Shown here in pieces: positions 42,866-52,818 of a stretch of DNA of 64,000 nucleotides. A program made the translations under genes and the position numbers. The notes beneath the pieces are model-generated. The model ran no database searches. It had not been told where the DNA came from and saw only the letters and a program-made list of their open reading frames with translations. How positions within the stretch are numbered: the first letter of the stretch is position 1; every line of letters starts with the position of its first letter. This DNA comes from Cellulophaga sp. RHA19 (GTDB taxonomy: Bacteria > Bacteroidota > Bacteroidia > Flavobacteriales > Flavobacteriaceae), in contig NZ_PHUL01000001.1 in the NCBI RefSeq assembly GCF_002813425.1, positions 2,177,001 to 2,241,000 of the forward strand, read 5' to 3'.

Positions 42866-44401
42866 ATGCAACATGACAAGGTATTAATATTAGACTTCGG
42901 ATCGCAGTACACACAACTTATTGCGCGTAGAGTTAGAGAGCTTAACATCTATTCCGAGATTCACCCATTCAACAAAATTCCAACAAACTTAAAAGAGTAC
43001 AAGGCGGTTATCTTATCTGGTAGTCCAATGTCTGTACGTTCAGATGATGCTTTTCATCCAGACTTAAAAGGTATTAGAGGAGAAAAACCAATGCTAGCTG
43101 TATGCTATGGCGCACAGTATTTGGCACACTTTTCTGGTGGCGAAGTAGCCCCTTCTAATACAAGAGAGTACGGTAGAGCAAACCTAAGTTTTGTAAAAGA
43201 AGAAGAAACTTTTCTTAAAAATATAGAAGTAGGTAGTCAAGTTTGGATGAGTCATAGTGATACTATAAAGTCATTACCAACAAACGGAACTTTGCTAGCA
43301 AGTACACATGATGTACAAAATGCAGCTTATAAAATAGAAGGTGAAGATACGTATGCAATACAATTTCACCCAGAAGTTTACCATTCTACAGACGGAAAAC
43401 AATTATTAGAAAACTTTTTAGTAGATATAGCAAGTGTAAATCCAGATTGGACACCAAATGCTTTTGTTGAAGAAACAGTAGAAGCACTACAACAAAAAAT
43501 TGGAGACGATAAGGTTGTTTTAGGTTTGTCTGGAGGAGTAGACTCTTCTGTAGCAGCAATGTTATTGCACAAAGCTATTGGAGAAAACCTGTACTGTATA
43601 TTTGTAAACAATGGTTTATTACGTAAAAACGAATTTACAGATGTATTAGAGCAGTACAAAGGTATGGGCTTAAATGTTAAAGGAGTAGATGCTTCGGCAC
43701 GCTTTTTGGATGCTTTAGCTGGGTTAAGTGACCCAGAACAAAAGCGAAAGGCTATTGGTCGTGTATTTATAGAGGTTTTTGATGATGAGGCACACCAAAT
43801 ACAAGGTGTTAGTTGGTTGGCACAAGGAACAATTTATCCAGATGTTATAGAAAGTGTTTCTGCAACTGGTGGTCCTAGCGCAACAATTAAAAGTCACCAT
43901 AATGTAGGAGGCTTGCCAGATTTTATGAAACTTAAAATAGTAGAGCCATTAAAAGCTTTGTTTAAAGATGAAGTAAGGAGAGTAGGAGCATCTATGGGAA
44001 TGGAAAAAGACCTTTTAGGGCGTCATCCTTTTCCAGGACCAGGACTTGCAATTCGTATTTTAGGTGATATTACTCCAGAAAAAGTAGCTATATTACAAGA
44101 GGTAGACGCTGTTTTTATTGGAGAACTTAAAAAAAGTGGCTTATATGACAAGGTTTGGCAGGCCGGAGCCATACTTTTACCCGTAAATAGTGTAGGAGTT
44201 ATGGGAGATGAGCGTACATATGAAAAATGTGTAGCTTTGCGTGCTGTAGAAAGTACAGATGGTATGACCGCAGATTGGGTTAATTTGCCATATGAGTTTT
44301 TACAAAAAGTGTCTAATAATATAATAAATAAAGTAAAAGGTGTAAATAGAGTAGTTTATGATATTAGCTCTAAGCCACCTGCAACTATAGAATGGGAATA
44401 A
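42866..44401 (+). CDS. guaA: GMP synthase (glutamine-hydrolysing)
   Basis: A 511-residue enzyme that aminates XMP to GMP using glutamine and ATP. The class I amidotransferase domain has [17 protein letters not shown] at its start, the Cys nucleophile in [17 protein letters not shown], and His/Glu in FHPEVYHS. The PP-loop of the synthetase half is [16 protein letters not shown], followed by [17 protein letters not shown]; the end is [10 protein letters not shown] start at the ATG at 42866 because the longer TTG frame would begin in the -7 element. The LysM gene follows after 2 nt, so they are likely co-transcribed. Confidence 0.96.
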   Translation: MQHDKVLILDFGSQYTQLIARRVRELNIYSEIHPFNKIPTNLKEYKAVILSGSPMSVRSDDAFHPDLKGIRGEKPMLAVCYGAQYLAHFSGGEVAPSNTREYGRANLSFVKEEETFLKNIEVGSQVWMSHSDTIKSLPTNGTLLASTHDVQNAAYKIEGEDTYAIQFHPEVYHSTDGKQLLENFLVDIASVNPDWTPNAFVEETVEALQQKIGDDKVVLGLSGGVDSSVAAMLLHKAIGENLYCIFVNNGLLRKNEFTDVLEQYKGMGLNVKGVDASARFLDALAGLSDPEQKRKAIGRVFIEVFDDEAHQIQGVSWLAQGTIYPDVIESVSATGGPSATIKSHHNVGGLPDFMKLKIVEPLKALFKDEVRRVGASMGMEKDLLGRHPFPGPGLAIRILGDITPEKVAILQEVDAVFIGELKKSGLYDKVWQAGAILLPVNSVGVMGDERTYEKCVALRAVESTDGMTADWVNLPYEFLQKVSNNIINKVKGVNRVVYDISSKPPATIEWE

Positions 44402-44403
44402 TT

Positions 44404-46806
44404 ATGAATAGTAAATTTTTTAAAACAGTTCTTTCTTTTTTGTTTATTCTTTTGGTTACAGCCAACTCTTATGCACAAAAGTATAAGACACACCCTGTAA
44501 AAAGAGGAGAATCTTTAGAGAGTATATCTAAAACGTATAACGTATCTATTGATGATATTTTAGTTTATAATAAAGAGATTAAAAAAGGACAAAAACTGAC
44601 TCCTAATACTATATTAATTGTTCCGTTAGATAAAAAAATGGCAGCTGTAACAGCTTCTTTATCTGGAGATAAACCAGTTGTAGAGGTAAAAAAGACAGTG
44701 CAAGAAGAACCGATTCGTTTTATAGAACACAAAGCTAAAAAACGAGAAACCTTGTATAGCCTTGCAAAACAGTACAATGTTACAGAAGATGATATAAAAC
44801 GATACAATAAACAATTGTATGCAGAGCAGTTAAAAAAAGGAACTGTTTTAAAAATTCCTGTTTATAAAAAAGAGGTTGTAGATACTTCTGTATCTACAAC
44901 AACTAATACTGTTTCTGAGGTTTATGAAGATACTCCGTATAAATTTACAGATTATAAGGTTAAAAAAAGAGAAACACTTTATGGTATTTCTAAGCAATTT
45001 AAACTTACTCAAGAACAAGTTAAAAAGTACAATACTAGTTTGTATGCTGGAGATGTAAAAAAAGGAATGGTGTTGAAGATTCCTCACTTTAAAAAGGTAG
45101 AAGCTAAAGAGGTTGTTTTAAAATCTTACGTTGTAAAAGCAAAAGAAACACGTTGGAGCATAGCAAACAAGTACGGTATTACCGTAGATAGTTTGTTGTT
45201 GTTAAATCCAGAATTGCCAAAATCATCTAGCTATTTAGCAGTAGGACAAGAATTAAAAATACCAGAAAAAAATATTTTAGTTAGAGATAGCATTGCTAAA
45301 ACAGGAGCGCAAGAAGTACCTGCTTTTGTAACGTATACAGTGCCTCCAAAAATGACTTTTTATAGGTTAGAAAAAGCGTATGGCGTTACTGAAGAAAAAA
45401 TAAAAGAAGTAAACCCATTGGTTAAGGAAAAGGGTCTTCAGGAAGGAATGAAGATAAAAATTCCAACACTTAAAGGTCAGGCTTCAGTAGATAGTCAGGC
45501 GGTAAACTCAGAGAATTTTATTTTTTACGTAGTGCGTCAAGGTCAAGGAGAAATGGCTTTAGAGAGAGAGTTAGGAGTTTCTTACAGTGAGTTAACAACA
45601 TTTAATCCATCATTAAAAGATGGTATTAAGTCTGGTATGGTTTTAAAGTTGCCAAAAACTAGAAGTAGTAACTTTACGGTAAAGAACTCGTTAATACTAC
45701 CAAAAATTAATTTGGCAGATAGTGTAAATGTTGCTATTAGACCAAAAGTAATGGTTTTATTGCCATTTAGGTTAGATTTAATTGATGTAAATAATTCTTC
45801 TTCAGCTAAAAAAAATATAGAAAAAAGAACAGATACTAATATTAGTTTAAGTCTATACTCAGGTATGCAAATGGCTTTAGAAACAATGAAGAAGAAAGGT
45901 GTTTCTATAGATGTTAGTGCATTTGATACTCAGTCTACCAGTAGTGTTGATAAAGTAAAAGAGATTCTAGAAAATGAAAATGTATCAGATTACAATGCAG
46001 TCATTGGACCTCTAGATCCTAAGTCTATACAAGAAGTTGCTAAAAAAACTTCAGGATTACATATTCCTGTTATATCTCCAAATTTAACAGAGCAGGAAAT
46101 AGGTTTTGGTAACACTTTTTATTCTTTGCCATCAGATGAAGCATTAAGAACAAAAGTACTAGATTATGTATCTAGCATTTACACAAATCAAAACATTATA
46201 ATTATTGCAGATTCTAAGCACAAAGCAGAATCTGATGCAATAACGGCAAGATTTCCAAAAGCTAAAAAAGTTAGTTTGATTAAAGATTTAACCATAAATA
46301 TTAATAAATTAAAGTATTTATTGGTTAGAAATGCAGATAACTTTGTTTTTGTAGAGACTAGTAATTTGGCTTTATCTAAGCATGCTACTTCTGTTGTAAA
46401 CTCTTTAAATACAAAGCAGAATAAAATTAGAATGTTTACAACAAACCTAAACAAAGCTTTTGATAGAAATAAAGTAGATAATATGCTTTTGTCTAATTTA
46501 AACTTTACTTATCCATCAGTTAATAAGGAAATTAAAGATGATGAGTTTAATAAAAATTATAAATCTAAATTTGGGACTAATCCAAACAAATACGCTGCAA
46601 GAGGTTTTGATATTATGTATGATGTTTTACTAAAGCTAGCTTATAAAAACGACTTATTTGAAGTTTCTAAAGTTGTAGGAGAAACAGAGTATGTTTCAAA
46701 CAAGTTTAATTACGTAAATAAGAAAAATGCAGGCTTTACAAATACAGCTGTATATGTTATGCAATATAATGATATGAAGATTGAAGAAGTAGAACCTAAA
46801 AAATAA
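44404..46806 (+). CDS. Six-LysM protein with a periplasmic type 1 substrate-binding-like domain
   Basis: An 800-residue exported protein starting at MNSKFFKTVLSFLF (44404), with a signal peptide ending NSYAQ. An ATG four codons upstream overlaps guaA. Six LysM-type repeats lie at roughly 26-73, 100-150, 180-225, 240-290, 310-355 and 375-422 (HPVKRGESLESISKTYNVS; YKVKKRETLYGISKQFKLT). From about residue 440 (PKVMVLLPFRLDLIDV) to the end is a type 1 periplasmic-binding-protein fold similar to the receptor part of amino acid ABC systems or LpoA-like regulators. It probably binds peptidoglycan and may regulate wall synthesis; no ABC partner is nearby. Confidence 0.88.
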   Translation: MNSKFFKTVLSFLFILLVTANSYAQKYKTHPVKRGESLESISKTYNVSIDDILVYNKEIKKGQKLTPNTILIVPLDKKMAAVTASLSGDKPVVEVKKTVQEEPIRFIEHKAKKRETLYSLAKQYNVTEDDIKRYNKQLYAEQLKKGTVLKIPVYKKEVVDTSVSTTTNTVSEVYEDTPYKFTDYKVKKRETLYGISKQFKLTQEQVKKYNTSLYAGDVKKGMVLKIPHFKKVEAKEVVLKSYVVKAKETRWSIANKYGITVDSLLLLNPELPKSSSYLAVGQELKIPEKNILVRDSIAKTGAQEVPAFVTYTVPPKMTFYRLEKAYGVTEEKIKEVNPLVKEKGLQEGMKIKIPTLKGQASVDSQAVNSENFIFYVVRQGQGEMALERELGVSYSELTTFNPSLKDGIKSGMVLKLPKTRSSNFTVKNSLILPKINLADSVNVAIRPKVMVLLPFRLDLIDVNNSSSAKKNIEKRTDTNISLSLYSGMQMALETMKKKGVSIDVSAFDTQSTSSVDKVKEILENENVSDYNAVIGPLDPKSIQEVAKKTSGLHIPVISPNLTEQEIGFGNTFYSLPSDEALRTKVLDYVSSIYTNQNIIIIADSKHKAESDAITARFPKAKKVSLIKDLTININKLKYLLVRNADNFVFVETSNLALSKHATSVVNSLNTKQNKIRMFTTNLNKAFDRNKVDNMLLSNLNFTYPSVNKEIKDDEFNKNYKSKFGTNPNKYAARGFDIMYDVLLKLAYKNDLFEVSKVVGETEYVSNKFNYVNKKNAGFTNTAVYVMQYNDMKIEEVEPKK

Positions 46807-46810
46807 AGGT

Positions 46811-47347
46811 ATGCTTTTCTTTAAAAAAATAGTTTTTTTAATAATTGTGTTTACATTTTTTAATGTTTCAGCTCAAAATCAAGAAACTATTATATGGAAA
46901 CCAGGAGTAAAGTTATCTTGGTCTAATTTTAAGGGTAAAGCACCAGTAGGTAACAGAGCAGCAGCAATGACCGCTAGTGGGGTAAACTACAAATACACAA
47001 CGTACTTTGATAAAAAAAACGGCAATAAATTCACTTATGAAGTTATTGCCATTTTTTATCCCAGAAAATCTTGGTATAGACCTAAAATATGTACAGATAT
47101 TACATTAAGTCATGAGCAAATACATTTTGATATTGCAGAGCTTTATGCACGTAAAATGAGAGAAAAGTTAAGTAAAGTAGTGCCTTCATCTAATACATAC
47201 AAGCAAGCAAGGGCTATTTATACTTCTGTAAACAAAGAGTTAGAGGCCTATCAAGATTTGTACGATAAAGAAACAAATTATTCTAGAGACCTAGAAAAAC
47301 AACTCTTTTGGCAAGAAAAAGTGAAGAAAGAGCTTCAGTTGAAGTAG
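46811..47347 (+). CDS. DUF922 putative secreted zinc-dependent protease
   Basis: A 178-residue protein with a signal peptide ending NVSAQ (residue 21). The DUF922 core begins KLSWSNFKGKAP, and the HExxH metal motif lies in LSHEQIHFDIAELYARKM (His101, Glu102, His105). The remaining ligand may be the Glu of the KELEAYQDLYD helix, which also carries EAYQ. The peptidase activity is predicted only from the motif. It begins 4 nt after the LysM gene, so a wall-binding protein and a possible protease are made together. A long perfect hairpin covers its stop codon. Confidence 0.85.
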   Translation: MLFFKKIVFLIIVFTFFNVSAQNQETIIWKPGVKLSWSNFKGKAPVGNRAAAMTASGVNYKYTTYFDKKNGNKFTYEVIAIFYPRKSWYRPKICTDITLSHEQIHFDIAELYARKMREKLSKVVPSSNTYKQARAIYTSVNKELEAYQDLYDKETNYSRDLEKQLFWQEKVKKELQLK

Positions 47348-47395
47348 CTCATATAAAAAAAGCGACACAAAGTGTCGCTTTTTTTATATGAGCTA
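47345..47395. terminator. Perfect 24-bp bidirectional terminator
   Basis: A 24-bp perfect inverted repeat (47345-47368 with 47372-47395) with a loop of three A residues. The core GCGACAC/GTGTCGC is flanked by A7/T7 runs, giving a terminator on both strands for the convergent DUF922 and TSP3 lipoprotein genes. It includes the DUF922 TAG stop. Confidence 0.92.
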
Positions 47396-47407
47396 TAGTT
47401 ATTTAAT

Positions 47408-48439
47408 CTATTCTTTACTTAATGTAATAACCAATGTTCCTTTAGTGTCTAAATCTACACCACCAGTAGTTACAATTCTATTAACCTCAGTTTGTAAAAC
47501 TAAGTTTTCATTAGTTAAGCTAATTACTTTGTAAGTTCCGTTTACAGTGTCATTAGCATCAAGTTGTAATGTATCATCATCAAATGACCAATCTCCAGAA
47601 CTCAGTGGGCTCTCAGATGTTATGGTTTCTGTATAATCAGTTCCTAAAAAAGAAAAATTAATCAATGTAGTATATTCACCAGTACTAACAATTTTATTTG
47701 GATCTTCTGTAAAGGTAGCGGTAGAAGTTTCATTAGTAGATTTTGCTGTATACTCTAACGGATAGGTTTGATTGTTAACTACTGTACTTGCAGTACCGTT
47801 ATCTATTGTTGCGCTAACTAATACCCAAGTACCAAGTAGAGGAGATTTTACATCAACTTCATCTTTAATTAATGGGTTTGTTCCTGCGTTTAATTCATCA
47901 ATGTTACTAAAACCATCTGCATCACAGTCTAAGCTGTTCCAAATATCACTAGTATCAACTGTTTGGCTATCTAGTAAAAATGAACAATTACTTAAAGGGT
48001 CTGTACTATTGGTTAATTCTGTGCCATCAATTACACCATCACCGTCTGTATCTACTATCAAAGGATTTGTTTTATTTTCTTTTTCGTCACCATCATTTAA
48101 ACCATCATTATCAGAGTCAGAATTTAATGGGTTAGTATTGTCCTTTTTTTCATCGCCATCGTTAACACCATCCTCATCAGTATCTGATACTAAAGGATTT
48201 GTTTTGTCTGTTTTTTCAATTCCATCATTAACACCGTCGTTATCTGTATCTGGTTTCTCAGGGTCAGTTCCATCTTTTTTTTCATCTTCATCAGTTACAC
48301 CATCATTGTCAGTGTCTAAATTAGAATTGTCTTCGTTAGAGTTTTCACTTTGTTCTATTAAATTAAAGAGTTCTTGGCTATCTTTGCTACAAGAATTTAA
48401 GACTAATAATAATAGAAATAAGATTGTTACATTTTTCAT
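47408..48439 (-). CDS. Lipoprotein with thrombospondin type 3 calcium-binding repeats and a lipocalin-like end
   Basis: A 343-residue lipoprotein starting at MKNVTILFLLLLVLNSC (48439), lipobox Cys at 17; the upstream ATG at 48478 would push the signal inward. Residues 40-165 hold about five to six DxDxDGxxD units (DTDNDGVTDEDE, DSDNDGLNDGDE), an acidic Ca2+-binding rod. A further unit, DCDADGFSNIDE, lies near 170. The C-terminal 150 residues start LLGTWVLVSATIDNGT and look like a lipocalin-type barrel common in flavobacterial lipoproteins. It is probably on the outer membrane. It is divergent from DUF3820. Confidence 0.88.
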   Translation of the reverse strand: MKNVTILFLLLLVLNSCSKDSQELFNLIEQSENSNEDNSNLDTDNDGVTDEDEKKDGTDPEKPDTDNDGVNDGIEKTDKTNPLVSDTDEDGVNDGDEKKDNTNPLNSDSDNDGLNDGDEKENKTNPLIVDTDGDGVIDGTELTNSTDPLSNCSFLLDSQTVDTSDIWNSLDCDADGFSNIDELNAGTNPLIKDEVDVKSPLLGTWVLVSATIDNGTASTVVNNQTYPLEYTAKSTNETSTATFTEDPNKIVSTGEYTTLINFSFLGTDYTETITSESPLSSGDWSFDDDTLQLDANDTVNGTYKVISLTNENLVLQTEVNRIVTTGGVDLDTKGTLVITLSKE

Positions 48440-48559
48440 AGTTGTTCTGGTTAATTGTGTTTTTTTATAGTAATTCACTTGCCGATTTCACTTTTTTTAT
48501 TGTAATATATTGATTTACTTAGAAATATACGTCTAAAAGTTGCTTTTGGACTTTTAAAT

Positions 48560-48793
48560 ATGTTAAAAAACGATAATAAAAAGCTAATAGAGCTAGCACA
48601 TTACAGAATGCCATTTGGAAAATACAAAGGTTGGTATTTAGTGCACTTACCAGAGCGGTATTTAATATGGTTTAATCAAAAGGGTTTTCCTGAGGGTAAA
48701 CTAGGTGTTTTGTTAAAATCTATGTTAGAAATTAAAATAAACGGATTAGAAGATATCATTCTAAAAATTCAGAAAGATTTTCCTAAAGAATAG
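48560..48793 (+). CDS. DUF3820 family small protein
   Basis: A 77-residue soluble protein with the DUF3820 core: MPFGKYKGWYLVHLPERYLIWFNQ (described as FGKYKG, LPERYL and WF) and an amphipathic C-terminal helix. Related modules occur beside or within exonuclease- and quorum-sensing-linked proteins, and the FGKYKG motif is also seen in phage nuclease-associated proteins; no role is established. It precedes pyrG by 61 bp, but pyrG has its own promoter. Confidence 0.82.
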   Translation: MLKNDNKKLIELAHYRMPFGKYKGWYLVHLPERYLIWFNQKGFPEGKLGVLLKSMLEIKINGLEDIILKIQKDFPKE

Positions 48794-48817
48794 ACCGCTT
48801 TTGTAATAGCAATTTGC

Positions 48818-48825
48818 TATTTTTG
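48818..48825 (+). promoter_or_regulatory. -7 promoter element of pyrG
   Basis: TATTTTTG, followed by C, lies 29 nt upstream of the pyrG ATG. A TTTTG at 48799-48803 is a possible -33 element with a short spacer of 14 nt. Confidence 0.6.
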
Positions 48826-48848
48826 CTTGCGTTAAGAAAACAACCTAA

Positions 48849-50477
<1,629 letters not shown>

Positions 50478-50488
50478 AAGAGTGCCAC

Positions 50489-50522
50489 TTTGGCATAAAG
50501 TGTACATTTGGACATATATTTG
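50489..50522 (+). promoter_or_regulatory. yidC promoter with -33 and -7 elements
   Basis: TTTG (50489-50492), then 22 nt, then TATATTTG (50515-50522), matching the bacteroidotal -33/-7 pattern in both sequence and spacing. The -33 element lies within two overlapping short inverted repeats (TGCCA-CTT-TGGCA and CACTTT-GGCAT-AAAGTG, 50483-50502), which could mark an operator. Confidence 0.65.
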
Positions 50523-50590
50523 CAAACTGTAATTTATTATTAACAATATAGATTTATTAGTTTTTACTATAAAATCTTTGACATATTAGA

Positions 50591-52441
50591 ATGGAAGAAA
50601 AGAAATTTGATGTAAAAACCCTTATTGGTTTTTTACTAATTTTTGGATTGTTTGTATTATGGTTTAATACCACACAACCAACTGCAGAGGAGCTAGAAGC
50701 ACAAAAACAAGAAGAGCAAAAAACAGAAGCAGCAGCAACTGAAAGTAAAGAAGAGAGTGAAAAAGTTGCTGAAGAACCTGTATTAAATTTAGCAGATTCT
50801 ACTGCAGTTGCTAATTATAAAAGCAAAATAGGTGCTTTTGGTTATACGCCAGCAACAGAAGGTACAACGGTTTTAGAAAACAATGTTCTTTATTTAAGAG
50901 TAAGCAATAAAGGAGGACAAATAGTAGAGGCAAAGATGAAAAACTTTGTAACTTATGATTCTCTTCCTGTACATTTAGTAAAAGATAACAACGCTAGTTT
51001 TGGGTTAACTTTTTCTACTTCTGATAATAGAGTTTTAGATACTAAAGATTTATTTTTTGAACCTACAATATCTAAAAACGGAAACAACACTGTTCTCTCT
51101 ATGAAGGCAAAAGTTTCTGCAACAGACTTTTTAGAATACAGATATGAGATTAAGCCAGATGAATACCTGTTAGATTTTAATATTAGATCTCAAGGTTTAA
51201 ATGGTGTATTAAATAGTGCTGCACCAATTGCTTTAGTTTGGAAACAAAAAGGAATTAGACACAGTAAAAGTGCAACTTATGAGAATAGGTATACACGTTT
51301 AACTTATAATCATGATGATGGTGATATTAGTAAATTATCAGAAAGTAGTGATGATGAGGAAGATGAAGAAGTGGATATCAAATGGTTATCATACAGACAG
51401 CATTTCTTTAGTTCTATTTTAGCATCAGATAAACATTTTGAAACTGCTAAATTAAGTTCTGTAAATCTAGTTGAAGATGACACTCCAGAAACTAAGTTTA
51501 CAAAAGAGAATACATCAATATTACCTTTAAAAACAGAAACAGGTGAGTTAGCTTATAATATGAACCTGTATTACGGGCCAACAGATATAAAAGAGCTGTC
51601 TAAATATAAAGAGCTTGGTTTAGAAGATTCTATACCTTACGGATGGGGTATATTTGGATTTATAAACAGATATGTGTTTACACCAGCGTATACGTTTTTA
51701 AGCGGATTTTTACCTTACGGTATTGCTATTATTGTAATGACAATTTTAGTTCGTTTACTAATGTCACCAGTAACATACAAATCTTACTTGTCACAAGCAA
51801 AAATGAAGGTTTTAAAGCCTGAAATTGCAGAATTAGGAGAAAAGTACAAAGATAATCCAATGAAAAAGCAGCAAGAAACTATGAAGCTGTATAACAAAGC
51901 AGGAGCCAGTCCTATGAGTGGTTGTTTGCCAGCATTGGTGCAGTTACCAGTTTTTTATGCTTTATTTATGTTCTTCCCAACTTCTTTTGCATTACGTCAA
52001 AAGCCATTTTTATGGGCAGACGATTTATCTTCTTATGATATTATAGCAGAATTACCATTTAAAATTCCGTTGTATGGAGATCACGTAAGTTTATTTCCAA
52101 TATTAGCTTCTATTGCTATTTTCTTTTATATGATGATGACATCTGGGCAAAATATGCAACAGCAGCCAGGAATGCCAAATATGAAGTTTATACTTTATTT
52201 ATCTCCATTAATGATGTTGGTATTCTTTAATAGTTATGCAAGTGGACTTAGTTTGTACTATTTTGTATCTAACTTAATTACAATATTTATAATGTTGGCA
52301 ATTAAGAAGTTTATTATAGACGAAGATAAAATACACGCTAAAATTCAAGAGAATAAAAAGAAACCTAAGAAAGAAAATAAGTTTCAGAAGAAGATGCGTG
52401 AAATGATGGAGCAAGCAGAAGAGCAAAAAAAGAATAGATAA
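50591..52441 (+). CDS. yidC: Membrane protein insertase YidC
   Basis: A 616-residue Oxa1/YidC insertase for inner-membrane proteins. The first helix is at about 10-26 (IGFLLIFGLFVLWF), then a Glu/Lys-rich linker and a periplasmic beta domain at about 90-340. The conserved core follows: IIVMTILVRLLMSPVTYKSY with the hydrophilic-groove Arg, ASPMSGCLPALVQLPVFYAL, then two more helices. A basic coiled tail ends it. A promoter lies at 50489-50522 and a terminator at 52461-52500. Confidence 0.96.
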   Translation: MEEKKFDVKTLIGFLLIFGLFVLWFNTTQPTAEELEAQKQEEQKTEAAATESKEESEKVAEEPVLNLADSTAVANYKSKIGAFGYTPATEGTTVLENNVLYLRVSNKGGQIVEAKMKNFVTYDSLPVHLVKDNNASFGLTFSTSDNRVLDTKDLFFEPTISKNGNNTVLSMKAKVSATDFLEYRYEIKPDEYLLDFNIRSQGLNGVLNSAAPIALVWKQKGIRHSKSATYENRYTRLTYNHDDGDISKLSESSDDEEDEEVDIKWLSYRQHFFSSILASDKHFETAKLSSVNLVEDDTPETKFTKENTSILPLKTETGELAYNMNLYYGPTDIKELSKYKELGLEDSIPYGWGIFGFINRYVFTPAYTFLSGFLPYGIAIIVMTILVRLLMSPVTYKSYLSQAKMKVLKPEIAELGEKYKDNPMKKQQETMKLYNKAGASPMSGCLPALVQLPVFYALFMFFPTSFALRQKPFLWADDLSSYDIIAELPFKIPLYGDHVSLFPILASIAIFFYMMMTSGQNMQQQPGMPNMKFILYLSPLMMLVFFNSYASGLSLYYFVSNLITIFIMLAIKKFIIDEDKIHAKIQENKKKPKKENKFQKKMREMMEQAEEQKKNR

Positions 52442-52460
52442 TATTCTTTAAACTACATAT

Positions 52461-52500
52461 AAAAAAATCCTGCTTCGTAAATGAAGCAGGATTTTTTTTT
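52461..52500 (+). terminator. Rho-independent terminator after yidC
   Basis: A stem of 16 bp (52461-52476 with 52483-52498) with a 6-nt loop and T-run. The core is TCCTGCTTC/GAAGCAGGA. It lies 20 bp after the stop codon. Confidence 0.92.
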
Positions 52501-52509
52501 AGTTGTTTA

Positions 52510-52578
52510 TTTAAATAAAAAAAGCTCCTATTTCTAGGAGCTTTAGCACTAAGTAGGTTAAGCTTAGTAACATTTGGG
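52510..52578 (-). ncRNA. Candidate small RNA on the minus strand between yidC and mnmA
   Basis: The minus strand has a 10-bp intrinsic terminator stem (52521-52544) with a GAAA (GNRA) loop and T-run, yet no minus-strand gene lies upstream for over 2 kb. Just 5' to it is a hairpin of 6 bp with a 9-nt loop (ACTAAG/CTTAGT, 52548-52568). A near-consensus -7 element, CATCTTTG, lies at 52583-52590 on the minus strand. Together these predict a transcript of about 65-70 nt. It could instead be a bidirectional fail-safe terminator. No known Rfam family was recognised. Confidence 0.5.
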
Positions 52579-52590
52579 ACTCCAAAGATG

Positions 52591-52792
52591 CAACCTATTA
52601 GAAGCTTAAAAAAAGTTTAGTTGTAAAAGCCGCTTTTTTGTATGTTAATTAGAGTCATTTTGTTGTTTGGTTTACGACTAAGTTTTTAGTAGATTTTTAA
52701 TCGATTTAAAACATCGATAAACGGTATATTTCTTTATGAAAAATTAAAGATTTATGGGTGTTAATAGAAATACAAAGCATTTTAGATTTTTG
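52591..52792. other. AT-rich non-coding stretch between the candidate small RNA and mnmA
   Basis: About 200 bp with no ORF. It holds a short palindrome-type hairpin (ATCGAT at about 52700-52705 with ATCGAT at about 52713-52718) and two A/T-rich runs. I see no known element in it. Confidence 0.4.
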
Positions 52793-52800
52793 TATTTTTG
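52793..52800 (+). promoter_or_regulatory. -7 promoter element of mnmA
   Basis: TATTTTTG, followed by C, ends 18 nt before the mnmA ATG. No TTG at -33 spacing is visible. Confidence 0.6.
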
Positions 52801-52818
52801 CAATTCAGAATATAAAAA

